A stretch of 64,000 bases of DNA from Macrostomum hystrix (Eukaryota; Platyhelminthes; Macrostomidae), in NCBI GenBank assembly GCA_950097015.1, contig CATNEN010000015.1, forward strand, positions 1,719,501 through 1,783,500, written 5' to 3'. The translations under genes were made by a program, and so were the position numbers. This document shows, piece after piece, positions 57,045-64,000 of this stretch (within the stretch, counting starts at the first letter, position 1; the number at the start of each line of letters is the position of its first letter). Below the pieces are notes generated by a model. That model was not told the origin of the DNA and did not search any database. It was given only the letters and a program-made list of their open reading frames with translations.

Positions 57045-57450
57045 TTAACCTGTTGAATTGAGGGGGAAGCATGAATTATCTAGGGAGAAGCATACATTAT
57101 CGAGCGGAAAGCATATTATCGTGAGGAAAGCATGAATTATCGAGGGGGGAGCAAAAATTATCAAGGGGTAGAAGGATTCATCAACTGGCGTGCTAAAATT
57201 GCCGGGGGGGTAGCATTAGCATGGAATTTGTGGGGATAGGTATTAGGTATCCATGGAATTTCTTGATTTCTTGAAGAGATTGTATGACATTTCCAGGAAA
57301 AAAGAATTAGATTTTTCATGTCATAGCATAATAATTTAAAGGTATGCTTTTTTCAATACGATAAATGATTTTATGATTTTAAGAAAGCATGGTTTATCGA
57401 AGGGGTAGCATGTCTTTTTGAGGGGGAAGCATGAATTGTCGAGAGGGAAG
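57045..57450. repeat. degenerate GGGGAAGCATGAATTATCGA repeats
   Basis: About ten irregular copies of a motif like GAGGGGGAAGCATGAATTAT, in two clusters (57058-57215 and 57385-57450), separated by single-copy AT-rich DNA. They border the second NACHT fragment. Confidence 0.7.
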
Positions 57451-58190
57451 CGAGACTATATCATGTGGTCATCGCGACGCCCTCTTTTGATTCATGGTTG
57501 CTCCGGTGCGGCAAGACGTCGGTGCTTGCTGGCTTCCGGAGACTGGGCGCGACAGCGTATGGCGCACTGGTCGACGCTTTTTACTCGATCTGTAAAGCTT
57601 CCGCACTGCAAAATCGAATGTACGCTCGTACGTGTTATCCTTGATGCTATCTTATAAAAAGAATAAATGGTATTAGCACAAAATAATTGGGATTTTGTGA
57701 TCGTCAATATGAATCATTACATCTTGATTGGCATAGACCCTGTCTTTTTCCCCACGACGAAAGTCCTCTTAAAAACAATGCCTTCTCCAATTAGAAATAG
57801 ATAGCCACCAAGGCGTTAACTCGTAAAAACTATTGGCAGAACTAACTCGTTGATCCACCACTCTGCTATTTAAAGGATCCTGATATTTCTGGACTCGGTG
57901 GACCAGCTGGACTCGTCTGACGGAGCCTGCACAATGAGCTGGATGCACAGTGAGATGCCTGAGAATGTGAAGCTCATGCTCAGTACTCTGCCCGACCTGT
58001 TCGGCATTCTGGACACGTGTCGGCTGCAACTGGACAATCATCCAGCGTGCTTCGTTGAGTTCCGAGCTCTTGAGCCGTCGCTGCGCAAAGACATTGTCTG
58101 AGATCTGCTCGCCTCTTGACGGCTCGACTCGTCTCTTGATCTGGCAATAGTTCTTCTCGGCTGCACTGAGACTGCGTGAAGCATACGCGT
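57450..58190 (+). pseudogene. second NACHT (NWD1-like) copy, decayed
   Basis: The plus strand reads DYIMWSSRRPLLIHGCSG, then a one-base deletion, then CGKTSVLAG, the same P-loop segment as the 50.3 kb copy. A later piece reads ALVDAFYSICKASALQNR. From about 57866 comes [17 protein letters not shown] (Walker B), [20 protein letters not shown] and [13 protein letters not shown]. It then reads TGA-DLLAS-TGA-RLDSS, where both TGA replace expected Arg codons. The region between P-loop and Walker B is deleted or rearranged. Confidence 0.75.
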
Positions 58191-58224
58191 TCGGTTTTTT
58201 CATGATATTCTGGCGATGAAAGAT

Positions 58225-58262
58225 GACAGCGAGCAAGCACGCAAGCAAGCAAGCAAGCAAAC
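58225..58262. repeat. GCAA tetranucleotide run
   Basis: GCAAGCAAGCAAGCAAGCAA with CACGCAAG variants. Confidence 0.9.
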
Positions 58263-59949
58263 ATTTAATTTTTAGTATATTCGACTGGCAACCAAGACCC
58301 CCTTTGAGGGAAGCAAATCACGCTTTACAGCCCTGAGAAGAAGTAAAATAACAACACAGGATCCGATTGTTAAATGAGTTTAAGCTAAAGTTTTTACCAG
58401 TAAATTTCTTATATATAGTACGTTAAGGCAAAAATAGTTTTGAATAAATAACTTTGTTGTAAATCCAAAAAAGCTTTTGCGTAAAATCTGAAAAGCAGTT
58501 ATCCGCGATTATTGTGCGTATTTAACTGACTGCTATGTACAGACAAGACGGGACATTGCAGTATTTTTTGTTAGTTAAAATACAAAGAATACATTTATTT
58601 TGCGGCTTTGATTGAAGAATGTAATTTAAATGTAGTAAACAACTCGTTCTTACGTATGGTATACAAGAGTAGCTATTTGAATTTTTTATGTGTTGTTAGT
58701 TCCTTGTTTGTTCTCCTTGTTTGTTTGCTCAGTGAATCACGCTTTGGCATAGCTATAGGCCTAGCTACAGCCTACATAGAGAGTTGCTTATTATTGTTAA
58801 CTGATAACAATTAAGATGTTTGTCAGTTGAAATAATAACCACTAATTACAAAATCAATGTATTAACAAGCTAACAACTGTTGTTTGCAAATATAATAACT
58901 GAAAATAATATTAGGCCTACCATGTTCACTTTTCTCATTTTTTGGTTTATTTATCATCGCAGCTACTATTACTAAAAACAAACATTTCTAAAATTATTCT
59001 AGTTGTCTAGTAGCAAATTAGAACATCTATTAGTTGGAGTAGCTCGTATATTTATATGGAATGGCTTAACTAGCCATGCAGAATTTCAATTTTGTAGGCC
59101 TAGCTAGTTAATATGCTAATTGAAGCTGATTTAGTCTAATGATTCATTCTTTAAGGCTTTTATAGCATACGTTTTATCTTAGCTCAAATCTTGGCAGATG
59201 GTAAATTAGTTGACAGTCATTTCATCTGCCCCCTTTTTGTCTGCCACCTTTTATCTGCCAATATACAATATAGTTGTTTTGTCTGGCAATATATGATATA
59301 GTCCATTAATTTGCTAATGTAGGCATTATTCCAAATAACGAATTATGTCATCAAGCTTTGCATTTAAATGTTATGTAAATGTCTTATAATTTAAAATTTG
59401 TTGGAATGCTTGGATTTTTCTGAAAGTTTTGAAGCTAGGCCTAACAAGTGGCCTATAAATACTCAAAGTCATAACCAAACATTTCCTTTTCCAAACATTG
59501 TCAATGGTCGCATCTGTTGCACTGAATGGCATGCTTCCTAGCTGTAACAGCAGCATGGCAAACAACACAATTCTCAATGAAAGCTAAAGCCATTAGGACA
59601 AATATTCTTTAAAGACCATTTCATAGTTCTTATAATGTTTTTACCCTTTAAACTTTAAACTTGGAACTTAATACAGATAATAATAATTGTAGGAGGGCTG
59701 CAAGCATTGGCACAATATTTGGTGACACAAGACCCATAGCCAGTAGGCCTAATAAGGCAACACTGCATATTTTGCTGCCTCTGGGCATACACACAAATAC
59801 CATGCAAAGTCATGCTCGCTTATATATATTATAAATTTGAACTTAGGGATTATGCAAGTTTGTAGTATGGGCCCAAGGTTTACTAGTTTCAGCTAACCAG
59901 ATTGGAATTGTCTACTCTATATATATTTTACTTTAAGTACTTTATATAT
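58263..59949. other. AT-rich unique sequence
   Basis: No gene found. A stretch at 59691-59730 (AGGAGGGCTG...TGGCACA..ATTTGGTGACA) matches 54490-54530, so both are copies of a dispersed repeat of unknown type. Confidence 0.45.
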
Positions 59950-60220
59950 CATACATGCGCAACCTCCCAAATCTTAGCTGGCTGTGCGACTTAGTTTTTG
60001 CTCTCATTTGCGAGTTAGTTCATTTCATTGCTCTATTTACAACTTAGTTTGCTCTCATTTGCTCTCTTTTTCTCTCCCCTTTTTCCTTTTATTCACGCCT
60101 TCCTTTTTTGTCCCTTGGTCCCCCCTTTGATTTTTTTGCACTTGGTCTATTGGTTTTTGCGACTTACCTTGCTTGGCCCTCGTTTCACCCGGCCAAACGG
60201 CCAGGTGTTGCGCATGTATG
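59950..60220. mobile_element. MITE-like element with 14-bp terminal inverted repeats
   Basis: Perfect terminal inverted repeats CATACATGCGCAAC (59950-59963) and GTTGCGCATGTATG (60207-60220) bound 271 bp without coding capacity. Both ends are flanked by TATATAT, a possible target-site duplication in AT-rich DNA. The transposon superfamily is not assignable from this. Confidence 0.65.
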
Positions 60221-60990
60221 TTATATATTATGGTTCTATATATACAAACTATACAAAAATCCAAGTAACTTGACATTAGCTGAACTTAGCCATATTATAA
60301 CATAAAATAATAAAAAACTTGCTTTCAACCTAATTTACTCCATTGTAGTCCATTGCAGTATTTTGGCATTTAGATAGACCCTTTTAAAACTATTTCTTTT
60401 TTTTCAAAAAATCACAAGTTGCTGTTTTATACAGTTCTCACTATAGCATATTGTCTGGATCAGGCTCATATAGTATGTGCTCATGAATTTAGGTATGCAT
60501 TGGTGTTCTTAAACCGATTTGGCTGCTTAATTGACATTGAATTCTTGAATCTTGGTGAGGTTGGTGAGGATTCTTGGTACAGAATCCCAGACTATTGACT
60601 AGAGCATGACCAAAAGCAGCTCTAGCCATATAATTATTTAATGGCTAGTTATTGTGCTCTTGCATACATATCTTAGCTATATTCTCTTATATGCTCATAT
60701 TGGTCCTTCTTTATTGTCTGTGCCCATTTTGTTGGTTGCTAGTTCTCTATATTAAAACTCATCATCAAATCATAAAGGCATAATGTATTATAAAGGCTGG
60801 CAATATTGACTAGATTATATTATTGGTAAAGTAGCTATGCATTGATTTGGAGTTTTAGATAAGATTTAAACAGGAAAATGCTTTACGAAGCAACTGCAAC
60901 TGAATACATTCCATAGGTAGCTAAATGGGTAAAACGGTTAACAATGTGCCAGGGAAATATATATTTTATCATCATTTTTTCTCTCTCCAG
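60221..60990. other. upstream intron or 5' region of the tetraspanin gene
   Basis: AT-rich, ending in a strong acceptor (CATTTTTTCTCTCTCCAG, 60990), so an upstream non-coding exon probably exists elsewhere; it was not identified. Confidence 0.5.
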
Positions 60991-60992
60991 CC

Positions 60993-61259
60993 ATGGCACT
61001 AGGATTGAAATCACTTCTCTGCACTAAGGTGTCTCTAGTTATAGCCAGTGCTTTTCTATTCGCCATTGGAGCCTTGTTGCTAGGCATCAGTGCTCACGTG
61101 TTCTCACAAGTTGGACTGCACCACTTTGCAGCACTGGGCTTGCTTGATTCAACATCACAAATTCGCCTGGGCTTCATCGTCTGTGGCTGCATTGCTCCGA
61201 TTGTGGCGCTGGTTGGCTGCGTTGGTGGCTGCCAACAGAACCGCTGCCTTGTACTGCTG
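60993..61259 (+). CDS. tetraspanin, first coding exon only
   Basis: The exon 60991-61259 follows a textbook acceptor; the ATG comes two bases later, and the donor CTGCTG|GTGAGA ends it in phase 0 after 89 codons. TM1 is about residues 12-36 (VSLVIASAFLFAIGALLLGI), followed by a short extracellular loop. TM2 is about 59-80 (LGFIVCGCIAPIVALVGCVG) followed by GCQQNRCLVLL. The GC-G-C..N.CL pattern after TM2 is characteristic of tetraspanins. TM3, the large loop with CCG and TM4 must lie beyond the window; the following intron holds SINEs and an array. Confidence 0.75.
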
Positions 61260-61410
61260 GTGAGATGTTATTGATGTGACCCGCTTTCACAGATAAGGTA
61301 TAGCGAACTATTCCAATAATCATAATTAATTACACCTGCCCCAATCGGGCCACATGTGAAGGCTGCGTTCAGTCCATGGACTGGGAGGATACCATACCCA
61401 CCCAGACTCA

Positions 61411-61580
61411 GGGGGGTCGGTGGCAGAGCGGTTAACGCGTTGCCTCTCGCCCACCAGGGGCCCTGAGCTCGATTCCGCGGCGAGGTCACATTCATTTGGG
61501 GCGCAGCCGCGGAGAGAAGGCTTATGGGCTTGCAGTGTGCCTGCGTACAGTATCTGTGTGCATATACTATACTATACTGT
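61411..61580 (+). mobile_element. tRNA-derived SINE (plus)
   Basis: A box TGGCAGAGCGG (61421-61431) and B-box GCTCGATTCC (61467-61476) with Leu/Ser-tRNA-like head. It runs tail to tail with the next SINE. A CAGTCCATGGACTG palindrome just upstream (about 61371) is a remnant of another copy. Confidence 0.55.
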
Positions 61581-61584
61581 TCTA

Positions 61585-61835
61585 ATCGAGTGTGTGCTCA
61601 GGAGTCAGCGAAGTAGGCAGAATTGCCACCTCACTGGCTGCGGGTCTAGTGCAATTATTATACCCACACTCAGTTATCCCAGCGGTACCCATTAAACATC
61701 TGGGTGAACTGAAGCAATGCAGAGTCAATTTAGCTGCAAAAGGACGCATTAATTGTTCCATTGGAGTCGGGAATCGAACCCCGACCTTTAAGTCGTGAGT
61801 CCTTCGCTCTAGCCACAATCCCTTCCCTTCCTTCT
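61585..61835 (-). mobile_element. tRNA-derived SINE (minus)
   Basis: On the minus strand: A-box GTGGCTAGAGCGAAGG (61816-61801), perfect B box GGTTCGATTCC (61780-61770), then the core CATTGCTTCAGTTCACCCAG (61719-61700), shared exactly with the SINE at 53826. It lies in the tetraspanin intron. Confidence 0.7.
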
Positions 61836-62339
61836 AAGACCTTATGCACTGTGCTATCAATGTACACGATGCCAATGTACATATTGTAAATGCACATCGC
61901 GCCTAGCCGTACCTCCCAGTCCGGGCAATCTATTTTAAATGCCTTTATATATTCGTATGTTAACTTTTTTCTCATCTATTTGTCTAGAATAATGTTGCGT
62001 TTTATTTCTTGGACTAGATACTCATTGTTGTGAGAGTGGCATAGTTTTATAATACTAACTTAATCATCTGAATGACTTTAGTATCTTTTAAATAAACAAA
62101 GAATTCACACACTTTGGCCCTCGCATATAACAGATGGTTAATTGTTTATTTAACAGCTTCACATTGACATCAACTTCAGGATTAACGAAACATAGCTTTC
62201 ATGGATGCATGAGTGAGTCATATATACATTCAGTTCTCTTACCGTTGACACGTTTGCTAGATTGGCTAAATTTATAACTTATTAATTTTTGTCTTTAATA
62301 AAGGTCCTAAATAAATGTTTCAAAACGTCTTTGGTTCCT
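61836..62339. other. tetraspanin intron, single copy
   Basis: AT-rich sequence between SINE and array; no exon seen. Confidence 0.5.
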
Positions 62340-64000
62340 CGATTCTTCGAATGAAGTTTCAGAATGTCTATATTCCAAATTGATCAAGTTTCAGAATGTC
62401 TAAACTCCAAATTGATCAAGTTTCAGAATGTCTATATTCCAAATTGATCAAGTTTCAGAATGTCTACATTCCAAATTGATCAAGTTTCAGAATGTCTACA
62501 TTCCAAATTGATCAAGTTTCAGAATGTCTATATTCCAAATTGATCAAGTTTCAGAATGTCTATATTCCAAATTGATCAAGTTTCAGAATGTCTATATTCC
62601 AAATTGATCAAGTTTCAGAATTTCTACATTCCAAATTGATCAAGTTTCAGAATGTCTATATTCCAAATTGATCAAGTTTCAGAATGTCTATATTCCAAAT
62701 TGATCAAGTTTCAGAATGTCTACATTCCAAATTGATCAAGCTTCAGAATGTCTATATTCCAAATTGATCAAGTTTCAGAATGTCTACATTCCAAATTGAT
62801 CAAGTTTCAGAATGTCTACATTCCAAATTGATCAAGTTTCAGAATGTCTACATTCCAAATTGATCAAGTTTCAGAATGTCTACATTCCAAATTGATCAAG
62901 TTTCAGAATGTCTATACTCCAAATTGATCAAGTTTCAGAATGTCTATATTCCAAATTGATCAAGTTTCAGAATGTCTACATTCCAAATTGATCAAGTTTC
63001 AGAATGTCTACATTCCAAATTGATCAAGTTTCAGAATGTCTACATTCCAAATTGATCAAGTTTCAGAATGTCTATACTCCAAATTGATCAAGTTTCAGAA
63101 TGTCTATATTCCAAATTGATCAAGTTTCAGAATGTCTACATTCCAAATTGATCAAGTTTCAGAATGTCTACATTCCAAATTGATCAAGTTTCAGAATGTC
63201 TACATTCCAAATTGATCAAGTTTCAGAATGTCTACATTCCAAATTGATCAAGTTTCAGAATGTCTATATTCCAAATTGATCAAGTTTCAGAATGTCTACA
63301 TTCCAAATTGATCAAGTTTCAGAATGTCTATATTCCAAATTGATCAAGTTTCAGAATGTCTACATTCCAAATTGATCAAGTTTCAGAATGTCTATATTCC
63401 AAATTGATCAAGTTTCAGAATGTCTACATTCCAAATTGATCAAGTTTCAGAATGTCTATATTCCAAATTGATCAAGTTTCAGAATGTCTACATTCCAAAT
63501 TGATCAAGTTTCAGAATGTCTATATTCCAAATTGATCAAGTTTCAGAATGTCTACATTCCAAATTGATCAAGTTTCAGAATGTCTATATTCCAAATTGAT
63601 CAAGTTTCAGAATGTCTAAACTCCAAATTGATCAAGTTTCAGAATGTCTACATTCCAAATTGATCAAGTTTCAGAATGTCTATATTCCAAATTGATCAAG
63701 TTTCAGAATGTCTACATTCCAAATTGATCAAGTTTCAGAATGTCTACATTCCAAATTGATCAAGTTTCAGAATGTCTACATTCCAAATTGATCAAGTTTC
63801 AGAATGTCTTTATTCCAAATTGATCAAGTTTCAGAATGTCTTTATTCCAAATTGATCAAGCTTCAGAATGTCTATATTCCAAATTGATCAAGTTTCAGAA
63901 TGTCTATATTCCAAATTGATCAAGTTTCAGAATGTCTATATTCCAAATTGATCAAGTTTCAGAATGTCTACATTCCAAATTGATCAAGTTTCAGAATGTC
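62340..64000. repeat. 32-bp minisatellite running off the window
   Basis: About 52 copies of TCAAGTTTCAGAATGTCTAC followed by ATTCCAAATTGA. GAATGT-CT-ACATTC inside each ACATTC copy is an inverted repeat; the ATATTC variant weakens it. The two variants mix through the array. It continues beyond 64000. Confidence 0.95.

Noticed and set aside
60028..60305. Short hydrophobic frames
   Set aside because: They fall inside or across the MITE-like element and its pyrimidine-rich interior.
61411..61480. Functional tRNA gene
   Set aside because: A and B boxes are present but no complete cloverleaf with acceptor stem could be drawn; it continues into a SINE body.

Overview
The window is nuclear DNA of a multicellular animal. 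Genes have introns with GT..AG boundaries. The recognisable products are metazoan: a PDE9-type phosphodiesterase, rhodopsin-family receptors, VMO-I, an ErbB/insulin-receptor-like ectodomain, a tetraspanin, NACHT proteins and WSC/PAN proteins. tRNA-derived SINEs and fragments of a LINE are scattered through it. Very short introns (32-46 bp), long compound introns and a heavy load of minisatellites would fit a lophotrochozoan such as a free-living flatworm (Macrostomum-like). That placement is inference; nothing here fixes the species. No bacterial, organellar, rRNA or CRISPR sequence was seen. || Layout. 1-3.8 kb: 31-bp and 32-bp pyrimidine-rich arrays. 4.1-8.4 kb: a two-exon unknown gene whose introns hold 21-bp and 34/36-bp arrays, followed by related 32-bp and then 21-bp arrays (8.5-11.2 kb). 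11.2-18.4 kb: mostly unique, apparently non-coding. 18.5-22.4 kb (minus): a complete two-exon peptide-type GPCR. 23.9-27.1 kb: microsatellite, a SINE and a 23/24-bp array abutting the start codon of a coiled-coil protein gene (27.06-28.4 kb). 28.9-34.4 kb: four large arrays (36/44, 21, 25 and 21 bp) around a small membrane-protein gene with a 32-bp intron. 34.5-45.2 kb (minus): a complete 13-exon PDE9 gene with a second possible last exon; most of its large introns consist largely of minisatellites. 46.3-48.2 kb: VMO-I gene and a truncated inverted copy. 49.8-53.7 kb: LINE reverse-transcriptase fragment, a decayed NACHT (NWD1-like) gene, and a WSC/PAN gene hit by a LINE with a 13-bp target-site duplication. 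54.6-55.7 kb (minus): single-exon secreted ErbB-like ectodomain. 56.2-58.2 kb: an unknown spliced fragment, a LINE endonuclease fragment and a second decayed NACHT copy. 59.95-60.2 kb: a MITE-like element. 61-64 kb: first coding exon of a tetraspanin, two convergent SINEs and a 32-bp array running off the end. || How it fits together. The genes do not form an operon or pathway. The unifying theme is that minisatellites with 15-64 bp units fill introns almost to the splice sites, and some units contain splice-site, hairpin or CCAAT-box sequences. Reading frames of 400-570 codons inside arrays with unit lengths divisible by three are artefacts of the repeat and are not annotated as genes. The strongest candidates for new biology are the exon-end-derived array of 3'/5' splice-site pairs (52.0-52.6 kb), the secreted ErbB-like gene, the alternative PDE9 ends, and the intron-filling behaviour of the arrays.
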